Source: Myxococcota bacterium (GTDB taxonomy: Bacteria; Myxococcota_A; UBA796). Taken from it: a DNA stretch of 64,000 nt. The DNA lies in NCBI GenBank assembly GCA_029251165.1, contig JAQXDW010000130.1, positions 1 through 64,000 of the forward strand, written 5' to 3'. Made by a program: the position numbers and the translations under genes. Positions 49,949 to 58,885 of this stretch are shown here, in pieces. The notes beneath the pieces are model-generated. The model saw only the letters and a program-made list of their open reading frames with translations. It did no database searches and had not been told where the DNA came from. Positions within the stretch are counted from its first letter, which is position 1. The number at the start of each line of letters is the position of its first letter.

Positions 49949-51816
49949 TGCTCTGGATGCTGCTCTCCTGCGGTCGCTCTGGAGATGACTCTGGCGCGAC
50001 CGCCGCACGTGGGGACTGCAACCCCGTCGAGGATGCCCACTGCCTGCTGCCGTTCCCCAGCGACTTCTACCTCGAAGAAGACGCCACCACCGCCACCGGG
50101 CTGAGGCTTGCCTTTGGGGCGGACTCTCTGCCGGTCAACATCGACGGCGTCGCGCTGGATCCGGTCTACCTCCACGAGAAGGATGGCTTCTCCCCCAACA
50201 GCAGCATGCTCGCGCACCTGCCGGGGGCCAGCGTCGAGGGGCTGCTGACCTGGAAGGATCCCGCTGGCTACCTCGACGCAGACGTTGAGACGGTCCTGCT
50301 CGATGCCGAGACCGGTGAGCGCATCCCGCACTTCGTCGAGCGCGAGGCTGCCGCAGACCCTGACCGCTCTCTGCTCATGCTGCGTCCGCTGGTCTCCCTC
50401 GGCTTCTCCCGGCAGATCGTCGTCGGGATCCGTGGACTGGTGGACGATGCCGACGCCCCGATTGCGGCCCCTGAGGGCTTCACCGCGCTGCGAGACGGGA
50501 CCACCGGAGAGGCCGACCTGGCGCGTCAGCAGCGCCACTATGACGACGTCGTCTTCCCGGCGCTGGAGGCCACTGGATTCGCCCGCGCTGAGCTTCAGCT
50601 GGCCTGGAGCCTGACGACCTCCTCGGAGCGCAACGTCACCGGTCGCCTCGACTGGATGCTCGCTGATGCCCGCGAGGCGGTCGGAGAGAGCGGTCCGGAC
50701 TACACGCTGACGGAGGTCACCGACGCCGACTGCACCGCTGGGGAGACCATCGGGCGCAGCATCGAGGGCGAGATGACCGTCCCGCTGTACCTCACCGACT
50801 GGCAGCCTGGCAGCCTGCTGACCCGAGACGACACCGGCATGCCGCTCCGCAACGGCACCGCCGAGGTTCCGTTCACCGTCCGGGTGCCGTGCAGCCTGCT
50901 CACCGATCCGCGTCCCGGTGCCCTGCTCCAGTACGGCCATGGCCTGCTCGGCAGCCGCAGCGAGGTCGAGTCCAGCTACCTGGGCGAGCTGGCGAATGAC
51001 AACGGCTACATCGTGTTCGCGGCAGACTGGACCGGGATGAAGTTCGCCGACTCTGGCCCGATCACCCTGTCCCTCATCACGTCGCCCCATCTCTTCTCCA
51101 CCGTTCCCGAGCGCACCATGCAGGGCTTCGTGGAGTTCACCATGCTCGCGGATCTGATGCGCGGCGGCTTGGTGGATGATGCACAGCTCACCGTCGACGG
51201 CACCGCCCTCATCGATCCAGAGCACCTCTACTTCTACGGCAACTCTCAGGGCGCGGTGCTCGGCGGCGCCTACTCCGCGATGTCACCCGACATCGAGCGC
51301 GCGGTGCTCGGGGTGCCGGGCATGCCGTTCTCCCTGCTGCTGACCCGAGCGGAGGGCTTCCAGCCGTTCTTCCAGCTCCTGGAGACCATGTATGAGGACT
51401 GGGCGGACATCACCCTGATGATCAACCTGTTCCAGCCGCTGTGGGATCCCGGCGAGTCTGGAGGGTGGGTGCATCGGATGGACCGTCCGGTGCTGATGCA
51501 GGCGGCCATCGGCGATGCCTCGGTTCCCACCGTCGGCGCACACGTGCTCGCCCGCAGCCTCGGCGCAGGGCTCGCCGCGCCGTCACCCCGTGAGGTCTGG
51601 GGGCTGGAGAGTGTGCCGCTTCCGACTGAGCGCAGCGTGCTGGTGGAGTTTGACTACGGCATCACCGAGCCGCTGGAGAGCGTGCCGGCCACCGACGCCG
51701 ACCGCAACCCCCACAACGCGCCGCGCTACTCTCAGCCCGGCATCGCACAGATCGCAGCCTTCCTGAACACGGGCGTCATTGAGCAGACCTGCGACGGAGC
51801 CTGTGATCCGAACTAA
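49945..51816 (+). CDS. Lipoprotein alpha/beta hydrolase (bacterial lipase-like)
   Basis: A 623-aa lipoprotein with a minimal signal peptide (MMLWMLLSC). The N-terminal part contains DCNPVEDAHCLLPFPSDFYL, seen in secreted myxobacterial lipase-like proteins. The hydrolase domain has LLQYGHGLLGS, the nucleophile elbow YGNSQGAVLGG, VLMQAAIGDASVPTVGAHVLA (acid) and the late NPHNAPRYSQPGIAQIAAF (His). It is probably an esterase on the outer surface or in the periplasm. Start codons ATGATG overlap the previous stop. It opens the secreted half of the eight-gene operon. Confidence 0.8.
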   Translation: MMLWMLLSCGRSGDDSGATAARGDCNPVEDAHCLLPFPSDFYLEEDATTATGLRLAFGADSLPVNIDGVALDPVYLHEKDGFSPNSSMLAHLPGASVEGLLTWKDPAGYLDADVETVLLDAETGERIPHFVEREAAADPDRSLLMLRPLVSLGFSRQIVVGIRGLVDDADAPIAAPEGFTALRDGTTGEADLARQQRHYDDVVFPALEATGFARAELQLAWSLTTSSERNVTGRLDWMLADAREAVGESGPDYTLTEVTDADCTAGETIGRSIEGEMTVPLYLTDWQPGSLLTRDDTGMPLRNGTAEVPFTVRVPCSLLTDPRPGALLQYGHGLLGSRSEVESSYLGELANDNGYIVFAADWTGMKFADSGPITLSLITSPHLFSTVPERTMQGFVEFTMLADLMRGGLVDDAQLTVDGTALIDPEHLYFYGNSQGAVLGGAYSAMSPDIERAVLGVPGMPFSLLLTRAEGFQPFFQLLETMYEDWADITLMINLFQPLWDPGESGGWVHRMDRPVLMQAAIGDASVPTVGAHVLARSLGAGLAAPSPREVWGLESVPLPTERSVLVEFDYGITEPLESVPATDADRNPHNAPRYSQPGIAQIAAFLNTGVIEQTCDGACDPN

Positions 51817-51835
51817 GTCTTCTTATGCTTCCTCC

Positions 51836-53071
51836 ATGTGGACACGACGCCAGATGGGACTGCTGGGGGCCGGGCTCTTCTTGCCTCATCGCTTGGTCGC
51901 GGCACCACCCTCCGCCTCCAGGCGGCGCTTCCTGTTCCTCTTCTGTGACGGCGGCTGGGACACCGGCTGCGTGTTCACTCCGCTGTCGCACATCCCGGAT
52001 GCTGGCATCGAGGCCGACGCCGCGACCGGGTCGGTCTCTGGCATCACCTTTGTCGATCACCCGGAGCGCCCCTCGGTCCGCAGCTTCCTGACTGAGCACG
52101 GTGGGCAGACCTGCATCCTCAACGGCATCCAGGTCAAGTCCATCACCCACGAGCGGTGCCGGCGGCTCATCCTGACCGGTAAGGGAGAAGACGGCGATGA
52201 CTGGCCCTCGATCCTCGCCGGGCATGCCAGCCTCGACACCCTGATGCCCCACCTCATCCTCGACGGTCCGGTCTACACCAGCCGCTACACCGACACCATC
52301 GTGAGGGTTGGAGATGAGAAGCAGCTCTCTGACCTGCTGTCTGGCGAGGCGCTTGAGAAGTCTGAGACTCCGATCCTCTTGCCGTCCCTGGCCGCGGAGG
52401 CGCTGGAGGATGCCTTCGTTGCTGCCCGCGCTGGCGCACGCGGCGACACCTTCGGCGAGGGCTACCGGGAGATGTTGTCCCGGGTAGAGATCCTCAAGAA
52501 CAGCGACAACCTCTCGCTGCCCGCTGCCAGCATCGGCTGCGAGCGGGATCTGGTCGCCGACTGCAGCGTCGCGTTCGATGCCTTCTCCCAGGACCTCACG
52601 CGCTGCGCGATGCTTCGGTATCGCGGCTGGTGTGCGGAGGGCTGGGACACCCACCAGGATCTCTCCCTCCAGAGCATCAACTTTGAGGGCCTCTTCAGCG
52701 ACCTCACCGAGATCATGGCCGATCTGCAGAGCCGATCGGCCTACGGCGGCGGAGCGCTGGCCGACGAGGTGACGATCGTTGTCTTCTCTGAGATGGGGCG
52801 CGCGCCGCAGCTCAACAGCTGGGCGGGCAAGGACCACTGGACCTACACCTCCGCGATGCTCCTCGGCTCGGGCATCCGCGGCGGGCAGGTCATCGGCGGA
52901 CTGAGCGACTCTGGACAGGGGCTCCCCGTCGATCCGGTCGGCGGAGAGCGCAGCGAGGTCGGGGTCCACCTTGAGCCCCACCACCTCGGCGCGACCCTCC
53001 TGTCCATGGGCGACGTCGATCCCGCCGAGTACATGGAGTCTCCTCTTCCCATCGACGCGGTGTTCCTGTGA
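51836..53071 (+). CDS. DUF1501-family protein with Tat signal
   Basis: A 411-aa protein. MWTRRQMGLLGAGLFLPHRLVA is a twin-arginine signal, so it is exported folded. The mature protein follows the DUF1501 pattern (RFLFLFCDGGWDTGCVF, GWCAEGWDTHQDLSLQSINFEGLFSDL, TIVVFSEMGRAPQLNSWAGKDHW), which belongs to the alkaline phosphatase/sulfatase-like fold with metal-binding Asp/His residues. In planctomycetes and myxobacteria it is paired with cytochrome-containing DUF1549/DUF1588 proteins, as here. The biochemical role of the pair is not known. Gap to the previous gene is 19 nt; it overlaps the next by 4 nt (GTGA). Confidence 0.82.
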   Translation: MWTRRQMGLLGAGLFLPHRLVAAPPSASRRRFLFLFCDGGWDTGCVFTPLSHIPDAGIEADAATGSVSGITFVDHPERPSVRSFLTEHGGQTCILNGIQVKSITHERCRRLILTGKGEDGDDWPSILAGHASLDTLMPHLILDGPVYTSRYTDTIVRVGDEKQLSDLLSGEALEKSETPILLPSLAAEALEDAFVAARAGARGDTFGEGYREMLSRVEILKNSDNLSLPAASIGCERDLVADCSVAFDAFSQDLTRCAMLRYRGWCAEGWDTHQDLSLQSINFEGLFSDLTEIMADLQSRSAYGGGALADEVTIVVFSEMGRAPQLNSWAGKDHWTYTSAMLLGSGIRGGQVIGGLSDSGQGLPVDPVGGERSEVGVHLEPHHLGATLLSMGDVDPAEYMESPLPIDAVFL

Positions 53072-53373
53072 TCGGTCTCCTGCTCCTGGCCTGTGAGGCT
53101 GGCTCAGACTCTGGCGTCAGCGACTGCGTCGTCACCTGGGATGGCTGGGCGGACGGCTTCTTCACGACCTACTGTCAGTCCTGCCATGCAGCTCAGAGTC
53201 CGAATCGAAACGGCGCACCGGAGGGCTGCAACATGGAGAGCGAGGCTGACATCGCGAGCTGGGCAGACCGTATCTCCGTCCGGGTGCTGGAGGAGGGGAC
53301 CATGCCCATCGGAGGCGGGATCCCTGCCGCTGAGCTGGTCCTGCTGGAGCGCTACCTGGCGTGTGTGCAATGA
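53068..53373 (+). CDS. Small c-type cytochrome lipoprotein
   Basis: A 101-aa protein with minimal lipoprotein signal (MIGLLLLAC). One haem-binding CQSCH occurs in FFTTYCQSCHAAQSP. A possible axial Met lies in EEGTMPIGGGIP. Its length and single haem fit a small class I-like cytochrome c. Start is GTG 53068, overlapping the DUF1501 stop. It probably passes electrons to or from the DUF1549/DUF1588-like protein encoded two genes later. Confidence 0.8.
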   Translation: MIGLLLLACEAGSDSGVSDCVVTWDGWADGFFTTYCQSCHAAQSPNRNGAPEGCNMESEADIASWADRISVRVLEEGTMPIGGGIPAAELVLLERYLACVQ

Positions 53374-54164
53374 TCGCGCTGGTGCTGGTCTGGGGATGTG
53401 CGGAGCCGCCAGCGGCGACCGCAGTGTCCGATTCTGACCTCCCCGAGGTCAACACACCGCAGATCCAGCCGGGCCTGACCCCTGAGGAGGTCGGTGCAGT
53501 CCTCTCGGAGCAGCTCGGAGCGCTGCCTGACCCCGCGCAGCCCGTCGCGGTCTACCTCGAGCTGATGGCCTCCGGCGATGGGGCCTGCCCCGGTGACCTC
53601 TACCAGATCCTCGACACCTGGCTGTACGGCTGCGATGCCACAACCGGCTACCACTACGCTGGAATCTCACAGTTCTTTGAGGAGCAGACCAGCGTCACCG
53701 GCATCATGATGGACATCCAGGGGGTGAAGGGCGACTTCTGGATCAACACGCCGGCCGGCGACAGCTTCGAGATCGGCGGTCACGCCTTCATCGGAGAGAT
53801 GGAGGGGGGCTGGGGCGGTCGGCTTGAGGGCAGCCTGGACTGGAGCGCTGGAGAGCCTTGGCTGGTCAGCGGCTTCAGCGGGATCTACGAGGTCGTCTTC
53901 ATGGCCGATCGCTTCCTCCAGATCGACGGCGCGATGGACATGGAGGGGGTCTACATCGGCCTGGAGGCCCTCCTGCTTGATGCTTCATGCGGCTGGGGAC
54001 CCACCGGAACCCTCCGCCTGCGCGACCTCTCCGGAGGTTGGTATGCCCTCCCGCTGACCGACTGCAGTCCCTGCGGCATGCTGAGCTTCGAGGGGAGCGA
54101 GCAGGGTGAGGTCTGCCTGGACCTGGAGCCGCTGCGTTCTGCGTTCGGGCTGGTGGCGCAGTGA
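53370..54164 (+). CDS. Lipoprotein of the DUF1501/cytochrome module
   Basis: A 264-aa lipoprotein (MIALVLVWGC). The mature part is beta-rich with many Gly and acidic residues (GGHAFIGEMEGGWGG, SGFSGIYEVVFMADRF) and three pairs of cysteines. No family recognised. ATG 53370 overlaps the previous stop (ATGA) and its own stop overlaps the next start (GTGATG), so it is made with the cytochrome and the DUF1549-like protein and is probably a structural partner. Confidence 0.65.
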   Translation: MIALVLVWGCAEPPAATAVSDSDLPEVNTPQIQPGLTPEEVGAVLSEQLGALPDPAQPVAVYLELMASGDGACPGDLYQILDTWLYGCDATTGYHYAGISQFFEEQTSVTGIMMDIQGVKGDFWINTPAGDSFEIGGHAFIGEMEGGWGGRLEGSLDWSAGEPWLVSGFSGIYEVVFMADRFLQIDGAMDMEGVYIGLEALLLDASCGWGPTGTLRLRDLSGGWYALPLTDCSPCGMLSFEGSEQGEVCLDLEPLRSAFGLVAQ

Positions 54165-55729
54165 TGCTCTGGCTGCTGTCATGCGCGACCCCGGAGCCGG
54201 CAGCGGACAGCCTCACCGGTGGCCCGGAGCTGGTTCGCCGCATGAGCCTGGATCTCCGCGGTGTCCTCCCGGAGGTCGAGGATCTGGAGGCGGCCGAAGC
54301 CGATGAGCTCGCCTGGCTTGAGATCCGCGATCGCTACCTCGACGATGCCCGACTGGAGGATCGCCTGGTCGAGCTGTACGCCGAGACCTGGCACACCCGG
54401 GTCGACGTGTTCGATCTCGTCTACTTCGACTACCACCTTGAGCCGGAGCAGGAATTCGTCTTCGAGCGCGCCGTGGGGGAGGAGCCGCTGCGGCTGCTGG
54501 CCAGGGTCGCGGTGGAGGATCTGCCGTGGTCTGAGGTCGTGACCGCTGACTGGAGCATGGCTGATGAGCTGCTGGGCAGCATCTGGCCGCTCGACTACCC
54601 CGCGGGAGAGACGGGCTGGCAGGTCTCCCGCTACACCGACGGGCGGCCCCCGGTCGGGGTCCTGGCGAGCAACGGGCTGTGGTGGCGCTACACCGCGACC
54701 CAGTCGAACATGAACCGGGCACGGGCCGCGGCGCTCTCGCGGCTGCTGCTGTGCGAGGACTACCTGACCCGCCCGGTCTCCTTCAGCGAGACCGACCCCT
54801 CGCTCTCCACCGAGGAGACGGCCCAGTCCGACCCATACTGCCTGGGGTGTCACTCTTCTCTCGATCCGATCGCAGCATCGCTGTTCGGGTTCTGGTGGCT
54901 CAACCAGTACTCAGAGCCAGAGCAGACCGAATACCATCCCGAGCGGGAGGTCCTCTGGGAGTCCTGGCTGGGCACCGAGCCGGCCTGGTTCGGCACTCCG
55001 ATCAGCGGGCTGGCAGACCTCGGCTACATGGTCGCCACCGACAGTCGGTTCTACAGCTGCGCGGTCGAGACGCTGGCAGAGGGGCTGTGGCGTCGGCCGA
55101 GCGATCTGGAGGACGTCGCGGAGCTGGAGTCGCTCCGGGGGCGCTTTCTGGAAGACGGAGCCCGCATCAAGCCGCTGATTGCAGCGATCATGGAGACCGA
55201 GAGCTATCGGGTTCATGCTGAGGAAGAGTCGGAGTCCAGAGAGCGTCCGATCCGAATGATGACTCCAGCCCAGCTCGCCTCCGCGCTAGAAGATCTCAGC
55301 GGCTTTCAGTGGCGCTTTGAGGGCTTCGAGCAGCTCCACAGCGACAAGACCGGCTATCGCCTGCTGGCTGGAGGGGTGGACGGAGTCGCCCTGACCTCGC
55401 CCCAGCTGGAGCCTGGCCTGACCTGGGCGCTGGTGGTTCAGCGCATCTCACAGGCCGCCGCTCACGAGGTGGTGCGGATCGAGCTGGAGGAGGACGGCCC
55501 CCGCAAGCTGCTGGAGGGCATCAGCCTCAAGAGCCGCCCGGGCGATGTCGCGTTCACCGCGGCGCTGAAGCACCTGCACTGGCTGCTCTATGCCGCCCGA
55601 GCAGACGGCGACTGGCTCCGCGCAGTGGAGGCGCTGTGGAGCGACGTCGAGTCTTCGGAGGGCGCGGCGTCAGCCTGGCGGACGACCCTCAGCGCCCTGC
55701 TCCGAGACCCGGCGTTTGTGTCCTACTGA
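54161..55729 (+). CDS. DUF1549/DUF1588-type cytochrome lipoprotein
   Basis: A 522-aa lipoprotein (MMLWLLSC). The N-terminal part PELVRRMSLDLRGVLPEVED resembles DUF1549. A single haem site CLGCH in DPYCLGCHSSLDPIAASLFGF matches the DUF1588/DUF1592 region of planctomycete-type cytochrome proteins, in which the CxxCH is followed by the SLDPxxxxLE(F/N) box. The C-terminal half (MMTPAQLASALEDLSG) contains a second copy of the helical PAQLA element. These proteins pair with DUF1501 partners. The start overlaps the previous stop, ending the operon. Confidence 0.75.
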   Translation: MMLWLLSCATPEPAADSLTGGPELVRRMSLDLRGVLPEVEDLEAAEADELAWLEIRDRYLDDARLEDRLVELYAETWHTRVDVFDLVYFDYHLEPEQEFVFERAVGEEPLRLLARVAVEDLPWSEVVTADWSMADELLGSIWPLDYPAGETGWQVSRYTDGRPPVGVLASNGLWWRYTATQSNMNRARAAALSRLLLCEDYLTRPVSFSETDPSLSTEETAQSDPYCLGCHSSLDPIAASLFGFWWLNQYSEPEQTEYHPEREVLWESWLGTEPAWFGTPISGLADLGYMVATDSRFYSCAVETLAEGLWRRPSDLEDVAELESLRGRFLEDGARIKPLIAAIMETESYRVHAEEESESRERPIRMMTPAQLASALEDLSGFQWRFEGFEQLHSDKTGYRLLAGGVDGVALTSPQLEPGLTWALVVQRISQAAAHEVVRIELEEDGPRKLLEGISLKSRPGDVAFTAALKHLHWLLYAARADGDWLRAVEALWSDVESSEGAASAWRTTLSALLRDPAFVSY

Positions 55730-55751
55730 AGGCTCAGGCCATGACCCGACG

Positions 55752-57335
55752 CTACTTCATCAGCTTCATGCCCTTGCGCGGCTCGATGGCGACCGCCGCG
55801 AGCACACCGCCCATCATCGCGCCGATGACGCCCACGGTGCTGACCTCGCTGCCGGAGAAGAACAAGCCGGAGATCGGAGAGCGGGGGCGCAGCCAGGGGG
55901 TCGCGAATCGCTCGGGGGTGGGCTCCAGGCCGTAGATTGAGCCACGGATCGGTCGGCAGAAGTGGTCGGTGGAGAGCGGGCTGGACAGCTCGACGTAGTC
56001 GATGAGGTCTGCGAGTCCAGGGACCGCCGCGGTGAGCTGCTTGAGGAGCGCAGCAGTGATCTTCTCCTTGAAGGCCTCGTAGTCCTCGCCGCGCTTCTTC
56101 CACCGGCTGTCCTGCCACTTCTCGAACAGAGCCCAGTCCACGAAGGTCACCACCTCGCCGGTGTGTCGCTGCTCGGGACCGGGGTCGTGCTCGGGATCTT
56201 TGAGCGAGGGGAAGCTGCAGTAGAGGATCGGGGCATCTTTGATGCTGTCGGGGTCGGAGATGTCCCAGACCTCCTGCTCCACATCCCAGGTGTTGTACAG
56301 CCAGAGGTTGTGCGAGCCCACACCCGCCGCACGGATGTCGCCCTTGAAGCCGATGTAGAGGCAGACGTGTGCGGAGGCTGGAGCGAGGGAGCGGATCTTC
56401 TCCGACCAGTCCTTGCGGTTGTACTGCTCCGGCAGCATGCGCTCGACGGTTGCTCGGATTCCCGCAGCGGAGACGACTCGACGGGCGCGGATCTCCGCTC
56501 CGTCCGACAGCTTCACGCCCACAGCCTTGCCGCCCTCGATGAGGATCGTGTCGACGTCGGCGTTGATGCGGGTCCAGCCGCCGCCGTCGACGACGGTCCG
56601 GAGCAGCTCCTCGGCGATCTTGGCAGAGCCGCCCACCGGGTAGAAGCCGCCGTGGAGAAAGTGCCGGACCACGAGGGCCTGCATCCCGAAGCTGGAGCGA
56701 GAAGGCGGAGAGCCGTAGTAGCCCCACTGTGCAGCAAAGACGGCCTTGAGCTTTGGGTTGTCGGTCAGCTCGTCGATCACATCGGCGGTGGTCCGGGACA
56801 GCGACTTCTCCGCTGGGCGGGCCATCATCAGCCGGGCCGCAGGGATCATCCAGCCGGGGAGGGCTCGGGAGAGGTAGTAGCCCTTCATCTCACGACCGAT
56901 GCGCTTGACCGCCGCGAGGTAGGCGTCGATCGCGGCTTCTTCTTCGGGAAAGACGGCCAGCAGGTTGGCCCGGAACTGCTTGGGGTTGTCCGGGAAGTTG
57001 ATCTCGACGCCGTCAGGGAAGCGGAAGGTCTCGTAGATCTTCCCCAGCGAGGCCCACTCCAGACGCCCATCGGTCAGCATCTTGAGCAGCCGGCCAGGCA
57101 TCGACTTCTCACTGACCTCGCCGATTGCGTGCACGCCGACATCCCAGACGTAGCCCTTGCGACGAAAGGCATGGGTAAACCCACCCGGGACGTAGTGCTG
57201 TTCCAGGACGAGGACCCGGTGTCCAAGCTTCGTCAGCATGGCTGCGGTGGTCATCCCGCCCATACCGGAGCCGATGACGATGGTATCCCAGGGACCATCA
57301 GGGGCGGTCTTACTCCAGAGCTTCTGCTTCTTCAT
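55752..57335 (-). CDS. CrtISO/phytoene desaturase-like FAD oxidoreductase
   Basis: A 527-aa flavoprotein of the carotenoid isomerase / all-trans-retinol 13,14-reductase group. The FAD-binding motif DTIVIGSGMGGMTTAAMLTKLGH (GxGxxG) is at the N-terminus, followed by VLVLEQHYVPGGFTHAFRRKGYVWDVGVH. PVGGSAKIAEELL and the C-terminal GLFFSGSEVSTVGVIGAMMGGVLAA with the second FAD motif are also present. It probably isomerises or reduces a polyene. Its start overlaps the stop of the NlpC/P60 lipoprotein gene by 4 nt, an unexpected pairing. Confidence 0.88.
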   Translation of the reverse strand: MKKQKLWSKTAPDGPWDTIVIGSGMGGMTTAAMLTKLGHRVLVLEQHYVPGGFTHAFRRKGYVWDVGVHAIGEVSEKSMPGRLLKMLTDGRLEWASLGKIYETFRFPDGVEINFPDNPKQFRANLLAVFPEEEAAIDAYLAAVKRIGREMKGYYLSRALPGWMIPAARLMMARPAEKSLSRTTADVIDELTDNPKLKAVFAAQWGYYGSPPSRSSFGMQALVVRHFLHGGFYPVGGSAKIAEELLRTVVDGGGWTRINADVDTILIEGGKAVGVKLSDGAEIRARRVVSAAGIRATVERMLPEQYNRKDWSEKIRSLAPASAHVCLYIGFKGDIRAAGVGSHNLWLYNTWDVEQEVWDISDPDSIKDAPILYCSFPSLKDPEHDPGPEQRHTGEVVTFVDWALFEKWQDSRWKKRGEDYEAFKEKITAALLKQLTAAVPGLADLIDYVELSSPLSTDHFCRPIRGSIYGLEPTPERFATPWLRPRSPISGLFFSGSEVSTVGVIGAMMGGVLAAVAIEPRKGMKLMK

Positions 57336-58108
57336 TTCCCGCTGCTATCGTCGCTTTCTTCTGCCAGCTTCCAGATGCTGCCAAATCCACGAAAAAGCTG
57401 ACCCGTCAGCTCCGGACCACCATCCCTGCCGTTGACCGAGCGCAGGGTGGAATTGATGGTGTTCCCGGCTTCATCGGTTTTGTCATCGGGGTGGTAGAGG
57501 TTCATCACCCGACGGGAGACCGGCTTGTCCTTGCCGCCGAGGTGGATCATCGTGATGGTGCCCTCTGCATCGACCCGCTCTACGATCGTGACGTGGGTGA
57601 ACGGATCGTCCCGGATCCCGTTTCCGTTCTTGTCATAGGAGTTGTCGAAGAAGACGACGTCTCCGGGCTCAGGGCGCTTGAGGGTGTGAGCGATGCCAGC
57701 GGCCTCCGCCTGAGCATGAAGATCGGAGATCGAGTGGGTGATGTCCATCCCGCTCATGGTGTAGGCCGCCGCGACCATGCCGATGCAGTCGTGCCGGAGA
57801 CGCTCTCCGCTGACCACGATGTTGCGCCGATCGAGCAGCGCGCGAGCGGAGCGGACCAGCTGGGCCTGGAGCACGGAACTCTCGCTGGGAACGGGGGCTC
57901 GGGAGAGGGCGACATCGAGCGGATCGAGCGGATCGATCGGCGCGGGCTGCTCTGGAACGATCGGATCGGGCTCGGCAGCCTCCGGAGGTTCTTCCGGTGC
58001 CACGACGAGCCCCACCTCCGCTGAGGGAGTGTTCATGTGGTCGAGCGAGCCGGGGATGAGAAGTCCGGTCTTCACACAGCCGATCAGAATGAGGAGCACA
58101 GCAGACAC
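57332..58108 (-). CDS. NlpC/P60-like cell-wall hydrolase lipoprotein
   Basis: A 258-aa lipoprotein (MSAVLLILIGC). A long Pro/Glu-rich linker (residues 30-70) precedes the papain-like domain: catalytic Cys in LRHDCIGMVAAAYT and His in FTHVTIVERV, separated by PGDVVFFDNSYDKNGNGIRDD, an acidic loop that could bind calcium. It would cleave peptide bonds in peptidoglycan. A close paralogue lies divergently at 58190-58810. The gene heads a transcript with the CrtISO-like gene. Confidence 0.75.
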   Translation of the reverse strand: MSAVLLILIGCVKTGLLIPGSLDHMNTPSAEVGLVVAPEEPPEAAEPDPIVPEQPAPIDPLDPLDVALSRAPVPSESSVLQAQLVRSARALLDRRNIVVSGERLRHDCIGMVAAAYTMSGMDITHSISDLHAQAEAAGIAHTLKRPEPGDVVFFDNSYDKNGNGIRDDPFTHVTIVERVDAEGTITMIHLGGKDKPVSRRVMNLYHPDDKTDEAGNTINSTLRSVNGRDGGPELTGQLFRGFGSIWKLAEESDDSSGK

Positions 58109-58189
58109 GTCACCATCTTATCCACATCCGATCTTCCGATCTTCTCTTGACGTGTCTACACTAAGCCCAGAACGCTCCTGGAGTCTCTC

Positions 58190-58810
58190 ATGCTCACGCT
58201 GCTCATGCTGCTCTCCAGCACCGCCGATGCCTCCAGCCCGACGCGAAAGCAGGTCCGCCAGCTCTCGGATTCCTACAACCTTCGCCGCAGACAGGTTCGT
58301 CGCTTCTACGAGGGCATCTCGGTCGCTGGCGCCGGGCGTGCGCTGCTCGGCGCCGGGAGCTTCCGAGGCCATCGCTACGACTGCTCCGGCATGGTCAACG
58401 CCGCCTACTCTCGTGCCGGCATTGATCTCGGCGGCCGAAACAGCGCCGCGCTGCTCAAGCTCGCGCGTGAGCGCCACGTCTTCCATCGCCGCAAGATCCC
58501 CCGTCCCGGTGACATTGCCTTCTTTGACAACACCCACGACCGCAATGGAAATCGCCGCCTCGACGACAAGCTGACCCACGTCGCGGTTGTCGAGAAGGTC
58601 GACGAAGACGGCACCATTACCCTCATCCATAAGGGCGGCAGCGGGGTCGTCCGCACAATGATGAACCTTCGCCGCTCCCGGACCCACCGAGATGAAGCCG
58701 GCAAGGAGCTCAACAGCCGCCTCCGCTACAAGTCCAGCCGCGATCGCCGGCGAACGAAGTACCTGACCGGTGAGCTGTGGCGTGGGTTCGCCAGTCTGTG
58801 GAAGGAATAG
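58190..58810 (+). CDS. NlpC/P60-like cell-wall hydrolase, secreted paralogue
   Basis: A 206-aa protein with a signal peptide (MLTLLMLLSSTADASS). The catalytic Cys is in YDCSGMVNAAYS and the His in LTHVAVVEKV. The intervening PGDIAFFDNTHDRNGNRRLDD acidic loop matches that of the divergent lipoprotein, as does the end (YLTGELWRGFASLWKE against LTGQLFRGFGSIWK). A very basic region replaces the linker and could bind anionic wall polymers. The two genes arose by duplication and share an 81-nt intergenic region with a direct repeat of CCGATCTT. Confidence 0.8.
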   Translation: MLTLLMLLSSTADASSPTRKQVRQLSDSYNLRRRQVRRFYEGISVAGAGRALLGAGSFRGHRYDCSGMVNAAYSRAGIDLGGRNSAALLKLARERHVFHRRKIPRPGDIAFFDNTHDRNGNRRLDDKLTHVAVVEKVDEDGTITLIHKGGSGVVRTMMNLRRSRTHRDEAGKELNSRLRYKSSRDRRRTKYLTGELWRGFASLWKE

Positions 58811-58885
58811 ACGCGCCTCAGGGCGTGCAGCGGCCACTCCTTGGCATGCCGAGCGCATCCCTGGCGGCAGCCTGAGCGGCGCGCG

